A DNA stretch of 64,000 bases from Tanytarsus gracilentus (GCA_038502055.1 JAXRKN010000041.1:955001-1019000), one strand, 5' to 3'; positions 52,601 through 64,000 are shown, counted from the stretch's first letter. A program made the numbers and translations. The notes: generated by a model not told the origin, from the sequence alone.

Positions 52601-54897
52601 TAGATACTCAAAACCGTAAGTAGTCACTACATGAGCCAGCAGGTAAATTTTCTCTACGCCAATGAAAATGCATAAAATACATCATACGTTATAAAATATT
52701 TTTTTCTCTTTCTCGTTGTTGATAATCTTTAAGCAAAAGGCTTTTTTATCTTGCCACATCTTATAACTCAAAATTGAATTTTAGCATCTGTTAAGATTTT
52801 GAAGTGTTTAATTTCGTCACAAACGTTTTTTTTCACATTACAAATTTTCATTAAAGTTCATTGTCTCTCGAATTTTTTTCTCCATTTTTTTACACCCTCC
52901 ATAAGCATCTCAAACGAGCCAGAAATGTCAGACATATCGAACTAAGAACATTTTTTCCATTTTAACCATGCTCATCAACCAAAATACTTTCACAAAAAAG
53001 TCAATTCAAATTTGAGTGAATTTAGATATTGGTGGCTTATCGATCCAAGCTTTTTGTACTTAATGCCACTTTAAATTATTGGAAGTTCGAAGGAAATCTC
53101 GGTTGTGCCAAATTCTATGTACATGAATATGTGTGTAAAATTTTCGAATTATTGGTATTTTTATTTTTTTGGATTTATATCATCCTTGCCATACAACTCT
53201 CATATTTTTATCGTTCTTATAAACGTCAACAACCGCCATTTCAATTTGAATGTCGTCGTTCGACTATTTGTGAATGCCAAACGTGGTGCTAATGGCGAGA
53301 AAATTATGTTCCTCGAAAAGGAAAAAAATGAAAAATTGGAAAGAAAATGAATGTTGTCGTGAATCTAGAAAAAAAGAAAAAGGGATACACATATAATCGA
53401 ATTGGATATTGATTTTACGTAAAAATTTAGCAAAGGTGGAAGAGAAGAATTGACATTAATTTATGATTAGAAGGTCTCTAATAGAACTGTGGTAGATCGT
53501 TAATTTTTTTTGTTAGCTGTATGTTGAAAAAAGAATTATTACTATTTATTGCAACTTGCAAAAATTATGCGAATCATGTTCCCAATTATCTTTCTCTTCT
53601 ACCTCTCGGTTTTTTATTGGCAATCGCCAATTATTTTCTTGTTCGGGATTTTCGCTGTGTACAACAGCATAGCATTGAGAGAAGTTTCTCTTTTGGTAAA
53701 TCGAAATTTTTAGCAATTAAAATTAAATTTTTGTCAACATTTTTTAAAAACTTATAAAATTGGGTCAAAAAGTCAATTTAATAAAAGAGCAGTAATTCTA
53801 AGAAGAGATGACCCCTAAAATCGGGATAAAAAAAGATCGGTCTGCAAATGGTGTTGCCATTTCCAATAGCTCCGCTTAGTGGAACCCTTATTGTCGCTCT
53901 TCAAAAAAATATTTCTTAAAATGCTCTGTGCCTATAGGTTTTTTTAATTTTCATAAAAGTTTTAGGCTTCAAAAAGACTTACTAAGTGCAAACCAGAAAA
54001 ACGAAAGGGTGCTTTTAAAGTACCGCTGTTTCCCGAAATATAATAAAAAATAAATAAAAGTGGTTTGACGGCATTGAATAAAGTTTCCGTCACTACTAAC
54101 CTTTAGGAGCTGGACCACTCACGACACAGAACAGACAAACATTTAACATAAAGCGTAAATTTGAGTAAAAAATGGAAGTGCTATAATTTGTTGTTCAGAA
54201 ATCAGAAACCTAATATTGCAATCAAATGCTTGATCGTCATCTTTTTCATACAATCTAAACTGAATACTGTTTCCAATTGTTCTATGACTGCGGTCAGATA
54301 TAGCAAAATCATGTGAATCGATTGGGGAATTCATTGATGAGAATTATTGCTTTCTGTCTTTATCAGGACTCTGTGCAATGTGGGTGACACACGCTCAAGT
54401 TTCATTGTGAGGGCTTTCGTTATGATTACATTTTCTCCTATGGTCCATAAAGTATTGAGAAACTAAATAAGGAAACTAATAGGTGCCATTTTTTATCTCT
54501 TCTTTTAGGCATAAAGCGTCACCCACTTTATTTCAAGGGAGTTAAGTGTTTTCAAAGTGTTATCCATTTCCTCGAATAAAAATTTCCCTTCCAAACAAAT
54601 AAATTTTTCAAAAATTAATTCGATTTACATAAGTTATCCATCTCCAACCCAACATGAGAGAAATATCGATTAAACAAACTAAATTCAAAATATTTCAATA
54701 ATTTTTTTTTCTCTTTCCTTCTATCTTGACGGCGCATTTTATTAAATTGCACGCAAGCGTTCGTAAGCAACGGACGTCTTTTTTTAATTGAGTGAAAAAG
54801 TAAAATTTAAAGTTTTGTCAGCAAAAATGATACCGTTGCGAAATGAAAATTGAAACGCAACAATGAATTAAATGAAGTGATGAAAACTAAATGCAAA
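49679..54897. other. Gene-poor AT-rich region
   Basis: No coding region, RNA gene or transposon was recognised. The longest open frames are under about 90 codons and lack family resemblance. Confidence 0.45.
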
Positions 54898-55097
54898 ATG
54901 AAAAACTTAATTATTTAAGACGAGAGTGATGAGGTGACGTTTTAGATTTACGTCAACCCATGTTCTTCCACTCACTTTATTTATTTCGAATAAAGTAAGA
55001 TTAACAATTGACAATTTGAAATGAATTATAAATATTGCCAATATTATATTGGTGCAATTGCTCAGTGAGATTGCTTGATTATTCTAGGAATTTGAAG

Positions 55098-55516
55098 ATG
55101 GTATTAATTAAAAATGGCAATGAAGATAATGAAATTTTGGGCAGTGATAACATTGACTTGAGTTTTGACAACTCGTTTTAACCAAAGTTTTGAGGAGTAT
55201 CGACAGTGAAGTTAAATTCGATAGAGTTGTTTTGAAATTCGTCAACGTTGATGAGAAAATGATTGAAATGGGAAATCTTCCAATAAAATAAATGAATGAA
55301 ATTAGCGATGAACACAACCGACAGCAAAATGATGTATCAAATTACAAGATCGAAATTAAAGCGGCTACGTTGCCAAATGAAAATTGGTTTACAAAAGCAA
55401 AGTATGTAAATGATGACTGGAATGCAATTGATGATGAATTAAAAAAAGTGACCAAAATGAAAAATGAAAGAAAAAGAAAGCGAAAAATCAAAAAAAACGT
55501 GGAAGAAATCTTGTAA
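55098..55516 (+). pseudogene. Disrupted coding-like stretch
   Basis: An ATG frame (55098-55181) ends at TAA. A different frame, from about 55188, then runs on through a single TAA at 55289-55291 into an ATG frame ending at 55516. The peptide segments are acidic at first (GNEDNEILGSDNIDLSF) and strongly basic at the end (KRKRKIKK). The pattern fits a gene broken by one frameshift and one stop, or chance. It lies just after a repeat-like segment also present near 48.5 kb. Family not recognised. Confidence 0.25.
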
Positions 55517-57067
55517 AATGCGTTACCGATTTGGAGGATGCGAGTTGGAATGCAAATGCAACAGATGACTGAAATTGATGACTTTGAAGAATATGAATTT
55601 TGAATTAATGTTAAATAATTAAAATTGAATTTAAAGAATGTGTTGAAATTGTTAAATTTAAATTTAAATTAAAAATTTGGTGTCGATGTGTCAAATAACA
55701 AAATCTCACGATGCAGTAATTCGAACAGCAATGTTTCGAGTGGCATTGTTAGTGAGTTAAAATTGACAAATTACACTAAAAACGAGAAATTATAATAGAC
55801 TAAATTTGATGTATGCTCAAAACTTTTTTGCCATTTTAGAAATCTATCCATATCAATGTTTTTTAACCATGTAAAAAATCATTTTTGTTTTTGAAATAAT
55901 TTCGTGATCTTGTGCACTTTTTACCCTCATCATCAGGTTGCATCTTTCAACTTTTAATCAACTCGAAATGATCATAAAACTTTTTTATGAAGAATTTTTC
56001 CAACATCATGATGCATCATCAGGAAAATAGTCTTTAATTGAAATCAAACATCGCAAAATTGACATCCTGAGCATCGGATAGTTGAAGCAGCATCAGGCAG
56101 AAGTGGTTCATGAAAAATCACGTTTCACTTCTTTGGCTTGATAAAGTATTAAAATCGATCATAATAAAGCTCCGCAGATTTAAATAATTGCTCTTAAACT
56201 TCTTCCTGACTGCCTCTGTTTTATGTTGCTGTAGCAGATGCAGAGGAAAGTGCATTCTGAAAAACAGGAAAAACTTGATTGCTCTTTTCCCTAAGCACCC
56301 CTTCTGAATTTAAACGTGTCCTGTATGCTCATCTCGATACTCTCTTGTTTGCATTCTCAATGTGCATCTTGATTCTTGAGTAAAAAAAAACAAATTTTCT
56401 AATTTTTTTAAGGCGAAATGAAACTTTTGCTTAAGGCTTTGTCGAGGCTTTTGGGAAGATAAAAATCAGCCGAACTGTACGTAGAAAAATATATTGATAT
56501 TTTCTTTCTGCTCATGATAAGTTAACATCATCTTTAATGTGTTTTGCAGATTATGAGCCAACTTCAGCTTCAATCACAAACTTTTCCATTCAATATTATT
56601 TTGCTATTTATGAACAGAGGAGAAAGCTTACCATGTTGTTGCTGCTCAAATATCTTGCGGGAAGTGATTGGAAAAGTTTTTATTGAGGAGATTGAACAAG
56701 TAATTATGGATGAAAATCATATGTAAAATTTTAAAGAATATATTTTTGTTAGAAAATGTGCAAAATAAAAAATAAGATAAAGGAAATCACAAAAAGTCGA
56801 AAATTGAATTTCAAACTATTGAATTTCTGGCATTTTTCCAGATCTAATGAAATTTGCTCAGATAAGTTTAAATAAATTTTTCCAACATCTTTTTCTATTT
56901 TTACAACATTTTATAACACCGCTTTTCGCTAGTTATCACCAAATTACTGGCCTAATTTAACTTCATGGCTTTTCTATAATGCTTTTTAATATAATCACAA
57001 TTACATAATTTCCTCTCTCGCACTTTAATTGCTCAACAACTCAACAATTCGAGTTAGTTTTCTTAAA
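55517..57067. other. Intergenic, nothing firm
   Basis: A 57-codon frame from ATG 56553 with a CCCC run follows an acceptor-like TTTTGCAG, but nothing supports it as a gene. No other structure was seen. Confidence 0.35.
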
Positions 57068-57475
57068 ATGCCATTGAGGGATTACGTAAGCATTGCTTGT
57101 GGTGGCAAAGAAATGCGCACAATTTTGATTCAAAAACTATTACAGACTCACAACATGCCTTCAAATCACATACGTGCGCACAACGGTAGACTGAAAAAGA
57201 TGTGTGACGGGGTAATGGTAGAAAAAACTTTCTCACATTTCCATGTGCTGATGATGATCCATACATTCGGGATGTATTCAACGCGCGAGAATATTGAAAA
57301 CATTAGAAGAAATGTAAAACTCACCTCGAGAATTTATCATTTGTACCTTACCATTCAAATGTGCTGTGCTGCTTTTATTCTACACAACTGGGGGAAAAAA
57401 AGTAAATTGGTAAATGTGAGTGAGGAAAAAGTAAAAAAGAATGAGAAGCCATTCATCATTCACAATTGTTGTTGA
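57068..57475 (+). pseudogene. Possible Harbinger-like transposase fragment
   Basis: An open frame of 135 codons from ATG 57068. Near its end, RIYHLYLTIQMCCAAFILHN resembles the CCVLHN-type segment close to the C-terminus of PIF/Harbinger (DDE_4) transposases and HARBI1-like proteins. The upstream catalytic Asp/Glu motifs of that family are not recognisable, so at best this is a decayed or partial copy. It directly precedes copy F of the dispersed element. Confidence is low because only one short motif supports it. Confidence 0.3.
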
Positions 57476-57514
57476 ATTTATGATGAAAGCTCTAGAACGC
57501 TTCTGATTTTAACT

Positions 57515-58052
57515 TTTTAGCGTAACCCACACAAGGTGTGGATGCTCATCATTCCGTCCGTCCATCTGCACCCTTCGAGGAATCGGTCCCTGAGATAGCT
57601 AGAGACTTCGGGTTTTCGACAGGTGGTAGCTCTGAGGGTCTAAATTAGAAATATATGATATAAGATATTCAAACGTTACAGAAAGGAATCGATTGGCATT
57701 TATGATTTTTGAAGAATATCCATCATAGCCAGCCAGTAGTGCCACAGAAACCCAAAATATCCATTTTTTAGAACTATGGTTTCATATTTCTCATCTTTTG
57801 GTGCCGAGTAGGATGGAATCAGTCCGAGGTACTTAGGACTTAGGTCTTTAAAGCCTAGAGTCAAAAATAAGTCGTAAAGTCAAATTTTCAAAATTATGTC
57901 TTCTAAGCTTATTTTTAAAGCTATAACTGTTCGGATTAACTAAAATATCCGTATTGACTTAAACTGGTTTTTTATGCACTTGATTTTCAAATACTGATCT
58001 GATAGGTTGGGTTACGCAGCAACACCCACGAGTGGGTTTTGAAACATTTTTT
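57515..58052 (-). repeat. Dispersed hairpin-ended element, copy F
   Basis: A complete copy in reverse orientation to B and C. It starts TTTTTAGCGTAACCCACAC with GGTGTGG just after (a hairpin), has a short CCGTCC run and the shared internal body, and ends ACCCACGAGTGGGTTTTGAA then ACATTTTTT. Confidence 0.85.
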
Positions 58053-58330
58053 CATTCTTTTTTCCTTGAGCTCATGTCAATTTTTCTCTTTTTCTCTCAT
58101 GTTTGAAATATCGTTTTGGGTAAAAGTTAAGAATTGATTTGATAAGAAATAAAACATGGATATTGATGAGAATTTAAGGAGGGTTTGCACGTAATTTATG
58201 AATGAGCCTTTAAATATGAACCTTGACCTTTGTTTGAAAAGTGTGATAAAATCTTTAGCATATTATAGTGATTTCTTATCGCTCATGATTAATTAATGAC
58301 TAGAAAGTTTGTAAGCGGCAAGCCGCCCGT

Positions 58331-58660
58331 AGCCACGGACAGCCATAAAATCCATTTTTTAGAATTATGGCGTCATGTAACTCGTTGAACTCGTCCCTTG
58401 ATGCTTAGTAGGATGGAATAGATTCAAGGTACTAAGGACTTAGGTTCTTAAAGTCAAAAATAAGTAGTAAGGTCAAATTTTCAAAATTTTGTTTGCTAAA
58501 CCTATTTTTAAATTTTTAAAGCTATAACTGTTCGGATTAACCAAAATGTCTTGATTGACTTAAACTTATTTTTTATGCACTTGATTTTCAAATACTGATC
58601 TGTTACAAGTGAGTTACGCAGCAACATCCACGAGTGCAAGTGGGTTTTGAAACATTTTTT
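58331..58660 (-). repeat. Dispersed element, copy G (one end missing)
   Basis: Same orientation as F and only 280 bp from it. The internal body is retained (TTCAAATACTGATCTG...), with the terminus GTGGGTTTTGAAACATTTTT; the GCGTAACCCAC end with the (CCGT)n run is absent. A small duplication (CACGAGTGCAAGTGGG) disturbs its terminal hairpin. Confidence 0.8.
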
Positions 58661-58974
58661 ACAATCAATAAATAAAAATAAATTAAGTTTTAAAATTTAT
58701 AAATAATGTGGGATCATCTTTTGATTAAATAACTGAGTGAGAAAAGAATTAAATTTCATTGCGATTTGTTTTTTTTTGCAGTTCTAAAAACGTTTCTGTA
58801 GATTTTTTCTTAAATTTTTTCATTACTGACATACATAGTTTTGATGCTATAATTGTATATTCTTTATCTCCAGAAGCTCTCAACCGAAAGTACACCGACA
58901 TAAAACTTTTTTCATGTAGTTTTTTAAAACTTATCTAAAAAAACAAAATTTATTATTTAATAAATGATCACAGT

Positions 58975-60500
58975 TAATTCAAAATTCGAAAAAAACCCTA
59001 ACTTTTATCTCTAATATTAATTGAAAATTCCTAACGACTAAAAATTTTGAAAGGAGGGAAAAAATCAAAATTTACTAAAATTAAAAAAAAATTGGGCATG
59101 ACGCCGGGGCGAAAAAATATTTCTTGTTTTTTTTACACCGATCTAAATATAAAAAAAAATTTTAAAAAAAATTATTAAAATATTACTTAATTCTACTTAA
59201 AACCTACTAAAATTGAGCATTCTTTCGCATTTTAAATTATTCAAATAACACTTTATCAAAAAATGTACTGAGAATAATTCAAAATTCGAAAAAATCCCTA
59301 ATTTTTATCTCTAATCTTAATTGAAAATTCCTAACGACTAAAAATTTTGAAAGGAGGGAAAAAATCAAAATTTACTAAAATCAAAAAAAAAATGGGCATG
59401 ACGCCGGGGCGAAAAAATATTTCTCGTTTTTTTTAGAACGATTTAGATATAAAAAAAATTTTTTAAAAAAAATTATTAAAACATGACTTAAATCTACTTA
59501 AAACCTACTAAAATTGAGCATTCTTTCGCATTTTAAATTATTCAAACAACACTTTATCAAAAAATGTACTGAGAATAATTCAAAATTCGAAAAAATCCCT
59601 AACTTTTTATCTCTAATCTTAATTGCGAATTCCCTAACGACTAAAAATTTTGAAAGAAGGGAAAAAATCTAAATTTACTAAAATCAAAAAAAAAATCGGG
59701 CATGACGCCGGGGCGAAAAAATATTTCGTGTTTTTTTTAGACATTCTTAGATATAAAAAAAAATTTAAAAATTATTGAAAGTCGAAATCGAAAATACCCT
59801 AAATCTACTATAGTAAATGAAAATTCCCTAACTATTAAACATATTTTTATGTTTAAGATGCTTCATTTAGCATTAATTTAATTAAATTATGCTCTCGCAA
59901 TCTAACTTTTATCTCTAATCTTAATTGAAAATTCCCTAACGACTAAAAATTTAGATAAAAGGAAAAAATCAAAATTTACTAAAATCAAAAAAAAAATGGG
60001 CATGACGCCGGGGCGAAAAAATATTTCTTGTTTTTTTTAAGCGTTTCTAGATTAAAAAAAAAATTTTTAAAATTTTTTAAAAATTATTGAATGTCGAAAT
60101 CGAAAATGTCCCTAAATCTACTAGTTAAATGAAAGTTCCCTAACTGTCAAACATATTTTTATGTTTATGGTGCTTCATTTAACATTAATTTAATTAAATT
60201 ATGCTACGAAATCTAACTTTTATCTCTAATCTTAATTGAAAATCCCTAACGACTAAAAATTTAGATAGAAGGGAAAAAATCTAAATTTACTAAAATCAAA
60301 AAAAAATTTGGGCATGACGCCGGGGCGAAAAAATATTTTATGATTTTTCTAGACGTTTCTAGATAAAAAAAATTTTTAAAATATTTTAAAAATTATTGAA
60401 AATTTTAAATTAAAATATTCCCTAAATCTAGTAGTAAATGCAAATTCCCTAGCTATTGATGCTTAATTTAGCATTAATTTAATTAAATTATGCTAACGAA
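58975..60500. repeat. About 300-bp satellite, five units with conserved GC-rich core
   Basis: The core GGGCATGACGCCGGGGCG followed by AAAAAATATTT occurs at 59094, 59394, 59698, 59998 and 60310, a spacing of 300, 304, 300 and 312 bp. Flanking parts (CCTAACGACTAAAAATTT, TTTATCTCTAATCTTAATTG) are also repeated but have diverged. Units 3-5 carry a different second half (TTTATGTTTA...GCATTAATTTAATTAAATTA) from units 1-2. The core is invariant while the AT-rich remainder varies in sequence and length. Confidence 0.95.
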
Positions 60501-60704
60501 ATAAAAAAAATTTAAAGGAAGCATTCTAAACGCGCGTTTCCTGAAATATAATAAAATGATTAAATTTAACAAAGAGCATGTTTCTTCCTAAGCTCACAAC
60601 AATTTTAAAGTTCCCTATAATAATTTTAAAACATGCTTTTTGTTTTAGTTTTAAATAATTTTTAATTCATAAGGAATTATTTTAATTACAATTGATTTAT
60701 CGAT

Positions 60705-62785
60705 TCATCCAATATACATAATACTGGCAATTTTGAAAAATTCTGACAGGCTTAAGAACTTTAGAATTATTAGATATTTAATATCTCTTTCCATTTTAGC
60801 CGAAAATTTCGTAAAAACTTGATTTAAAGTGGGATTTAAATCAAGAGAAAAGCCATTTAAAAATAGCTGTGGCTTTTTGTATCGCCACTTAAGGAAAAGA
60901 AAGTTAATTTTACGATCGCACTCGAATGAATCGATAATATCAAAAGTAAACTCCAATTTTTTCAAATGCACAGAGAGAAGCTCTGGCATAAGATTAATAT
61001 TTGGAGCACGCATAATAAAGCTCCCAATGAACTCAACCAAGTCCATTTTACCATCAACCCGAATAATGTTTTTTGAAATTCGAGTTTTCTTGACGGTCAT
61101 ACAACCGACAAGATCAACAAGAGATGTTTCAAAAACATAGCCGACTCTCTCCTTCGGCATGTAAGCCCCGTCACCATCGTCTTCTTCAACACCAAGACAC
61201 AAATGCTGTCGAACACAGCCGCCAAACTAAAAATATTTTAAAATTCACTTTAGAACATCTCAAAAACATGAAAAAAAATTACAAGTTTGAAAATTTTATA
61301 AAAATATTTTGAATTTGTCACTTTTATTATAGAATTTAACGCAAATCACTGAGATTATCTAAGTTAAAATTTTTTCAAAGTGAATTTCTTCGAGATAATT
61401 GACAAATTAAAATTAAATTCAATCTAAACATATATCATCAATAATGTTCAATTATTTTCTTTTATTTAAACAATTCCCATCGAGTGCAAAAGTGGAGATC
61501 AGGAGCTGAGTCAACTAATTCTGAAGTTTCAACAACTATTTCAAAATTTAAAAATTATTTAACAATAAACTTTTTTCAACTCATTAACAATCATTTGCTT
61601 TTCTTCTTCAATCTTATCAATAAAAATATCGACGAATGTCCGTTCCATCCTGTCCTTAAATTGCCAAAGTTTCATCCATATACAAGCAAGTGCTAAACTG
61701 AAAAGATCCAAACAATTTTCGCAGATATTTTCCTCTAAGGACTCACGCATCTGACAAAATCTTTTTTCATCACCCTAAAACAGCAAAACAACCCTATTTC
61801 TTTCGAATTCAATCTCTTCTTATATAGTTGCACAGTTTCTTGAATGTTGCAAAAAAAAGTAAAATTGAAAGTTTAGATGGAACCCAATCAAAAGTGCTTC
61901 GTTTCTCAAAAATCCTGCACTCGAGTCATTCAGTCCTATTCAAAATCCAAAGACGACTTTTAACTTAAAATTTTTAAGATCAATGGCTGAAGTCATTAGT
62001 CTCAAACTGAGGCAAGTCTCGGGCAAGTCAAAAAGTTTTTTTTAAAGTTGTTTTGCTAAATTAAACCAATTGGCAATGGAGCTTAAAAAAGTTGAGGAAT
62101 AAAGGAAAGCATAAACAATACTTTAAGACTTATCTGTTTGGGCTCTATCTGCGAAGCTAACTTACTAAAAAGTTTATCTCTTTTTTTCTCTAAATTTTTG
62201 TCTAAAAAGTGGATCTGTTTGAGTTCGATTTCGAAGAGTTGCAACTCGGAAATAAAATTACACAAAAACTTTGTGAGAAAAAAGTACTCACTTGGCTAAA
62301 CAAAACAACCCTAATTTTATATTACTAAGTTGGCTCATGAAGCTACTAACAGTTTATTGATTTAATTACAATCAAAATTTCAATTATTTGTCAATTTTAA
62401 ATTTTAATTCAACGAGTCAATAAAATAAATTTTAAATTTCAAATTAGGCACAAAACATCTCTGATATTCATTTGGAACAACTGTAATTATTGAATATGGA
62501 TGTGTTTTTCGCAATTTTTAACGATCGTGGTGAATAAATATAAACTAATAATTTTATCCACAAGAGAAGTGTTAAACACTAAACACTCACATCTTCTAAC
62601 ACAACTTCTTGAATTATCTTCAAGATTCTCACGCCACCATCGTCATCGTCATTTGTGCAACTACATTGCTTTCGAGTATATCCGCCACCGTCATCGTCTT
62701 TGCAACCAATTTGCTTTCGTGTGTATCCACCATCGTCATCGTCATCGTCTTTGCAACTTCGTTGCTTTCTTAAACATCCGCCCAT
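60705..62785 (-). CDS. Candidate four-exon gene, unknown function
   Basis: Proposed exons are 62785-62591, 62295-62122, 61774-61571 and 61226-60705. All begin and end in phase 0 and join to 364 aa. Exon 1 starts MGGCLRKQRSC, a possible N-myristoylation/palmitoylation start, and contains three copies of a GG-x-x-R-K-Q-x-x-C-K-D-D-D module. Exons 2 and 3 resemble each other (LFxxxL...KxRxxxxF...IExxKQ), and the introns before them share AGGGTTGTTTTG, which suggests exon duplication. Exon 4 begins FGGCVRQHLC, echoing exon 1, and encodes the 173-aa C-terminus. The first three donors and acceptors range from good (GTGAGT) to weak (GTATTG, GTTTAT), so the model needs a transcript. TAG directly precedes the ATG, so exon 1 may itself be internal. 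No family recognised. Confidence 0.4.
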
Positions 62786-63482
62786 CTAAAAATAATTAAA
62801 AATTTAATCAAAAAATTATGTAAATATTAAAAAAAATTTCGAACATAACAATTATTTTTTTGTCACTGTTACAAGTATTGAAATTTTTATATTTAAGGCT
62901 TATCGTGATTTTACTTACAGTTATCCTTTTACTTCAAGTCCAAATGATATCAATAATCTAGCTTTAATTATTTGATATCTTTCCTCTTTTAGAAATTTTC
63001 GCTTTCTGATTGATTCCTTAGATCAAAAATTATTTATTTTTCCACATAACCCCTTTTATTTTAAAAAAATATTCTTTGAATTTGAGCTCTTTGAGAGTTT
63101 TAATTTTTAATCATAATTAAATTGTGAGATTTTTAAAAAATAAATAAATTAGGTGTCTTTCGTAGATCATACAATGCAATGTAAATAAGAAAATTAATAA
63201 GACAATAATTAATATTTAGAGATTTGAGAGCTTGAAATTTCGCATATTTTTAATTATACGTGTTACTTTTTGAAAGCATAAACACTTTTAATTTTAATTT
63301 CTACTTTAACTTTCAAAGTTGAAAAAAATCATTATTCTGCAGGTTGTAATAAATAAAAAGGATTTCGTAATTTAACAAATGATTCATAGACAACCTTCAA
63401 TAATTAAAAATATTCTCTTGAATGGCGCTTTTAAGGAAGGTAAAATAAAGATATTGGATGCAATTAAATATTTTACAAAAAT
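62786..63482. other. Intergenic, nothing recognised
   Basis: AT-rich. Any upstream exon or promoter of the minus-strand candidate gene would be here, but no convincing ATG exon with a donor was found. Confidence 0.35.
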
Positions 63483-63640
63483 CCAGGGATGAGAACTCCG
63501 ATTTTTTTTGACCGTGAGTGGCCGTAAGTGTCCGTAAGTGTCCGTAATTGTCCGTAAGTGTCCGTAAGTGTCCGTAAGTGTCCGTAAGTGTCCGTATGTG
63601 GCCGTAAGTGGCCGCAAAATTTTGGAGTTCTCATCCCTGG
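63483..63640. repeat. Foldback element around a 10-bp minisatellite
   Basis: CCAGGGATGAGAACTCC (63483-63499) and its exact reverse complement GGAGTTCTCATCCCTGG (63624-63640) flank about ten units of GTGTCCGTAA or close variants. The whole is 158 bp. It looks like a short MITE-type element with an internal minisatellite. Confidence 0.9.
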
Positions 63641-64000
63641 CTTTTTTCCTTGCTTTTTTCTTTGTTTCAGTGATTTTGCATCAGAACTGATGGCTCTTGA
63701 GTTTGATGTCCTGTCCTTAGAGAAATGAAGAAAGTTTCTTTCCTATTCCTCCCACTCTATGCTAAAAGCCACACTTACCAGCATTTTGAATGTTGTGACC
63801 CACTCAATCTCTCCTCCTTATTTTCCCTTTAATAGTTGTTGTTGAAAATATTTTTGAATGACATTAGGCCACAGAAAAAGTAGCATGGCAATATTAAAAA
63901 GGATGGGGTGGTGGAAAGAACTTAAATAATGTATTTAAACCCACATTTGTGTGACATCGGGAAGAAATTCTTTAAAATGTATCCATTTTCCTCATTCTCT
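63641..64000. other. Window edge, nothing firm
   Basis: No gene was supported. A minus-strand GTAAGT donor at about 63770-63775 follows an open stretch reading EWVTTFKML, but the stretch is too short to call an exon. Confidence 0.3.

Noticed and set aside
53029..53350. Open frames of 80-87 codons near 53.1 kb
   Set aside because: Two overlapping frames, start without ATG in one, no family resemblance and no splice support.
62500..62799. Plus-strand frame rich in His/Arg (RHHRHRHL)
   Set aside because: It is the complement of the Asp-rich modules of the minus-strand candidate gene, whose exon borders fit better.
63735..63776. Possible discoidin-like micro-exon (EWVTTFKML) on the minus strand before a GTAAGT donor
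   Set aside because: Only about 13 codons are open, with a weak acceptor and no partner exons in the window.

Overview
This window is AT-rich eukaryotic nuclear DNA, almost certainly from a fly (Diptera). Its introns are short and start with GT and end with AG. The recognisable proteins are closest to insect forms: an ELAV/FNE RNA-binding protein, a RSK-type kinase and Trithorax. The very low GC content and small introns would suit a nematoceran such as a midge, but I cannot name the species from sequence alone.

Layout. 1-6709: no gene recognised. 6710-7923 (-): ELAV-family gene, closest to fne. 9318-13768 (-): nine-exon ribosomal S6 kinase (S6kII/RSK). 14470-24371 (+): complete eight-exon trithorax gene, divergent from S6kII across about 700 bp. 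25745-26337 (-): small secreted acidic protein. 26892-28397 and 29233-30755 (+): tandem pair of secreted leucine-rich-repeat proteins, each with a TATA/initiator promoter. 30942-44061 (+): six-exon gene for a large low-complexity protein with a candidate PP1-docking motif. Its two big introns are filled with repeats: a 119-bp satellite, a (CT)25 tract and three copies of a dispersed element. 44062-64000: gene-poor and repeat-rich. It holds a foldback repeat, a two-exon candidate gene ending in an acidic tail (47068-47404), further copies of the dispersed element, decayed coding fragments, a 300-bp satellite with a conserved GC-rich core (58.97-60.5 kb), a four-exon candidate gene of unknown function (60705-62785, -) and a foldback minisatellite element at 63.5 kb.

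How the genes relate. S6kII (growth signalling downstream of ERK) and trx (H3K4 methyltransferase) may share a bidirectional promoter that carries an E2F-like site. Otherwise the genes look like independent neighbours, not a functional cluster. All exon boundaries were worked out by hand from splice consensus and reading phase. For fne, S6kII, trx, both LRR genes, the secreted gene and the 31-44 kb gene the phases close exactly to a complete reading frame.

I did not find a clearly new multi-gene system. The most interesting items are the gene-conversion-like block shared by the two LRR genes, the dispersed hairpin-ended element family (seven copies here), the 300-bp satellite with its conserved core, and the exon-duplicated unknown gene at 60.7-62.8 kb.
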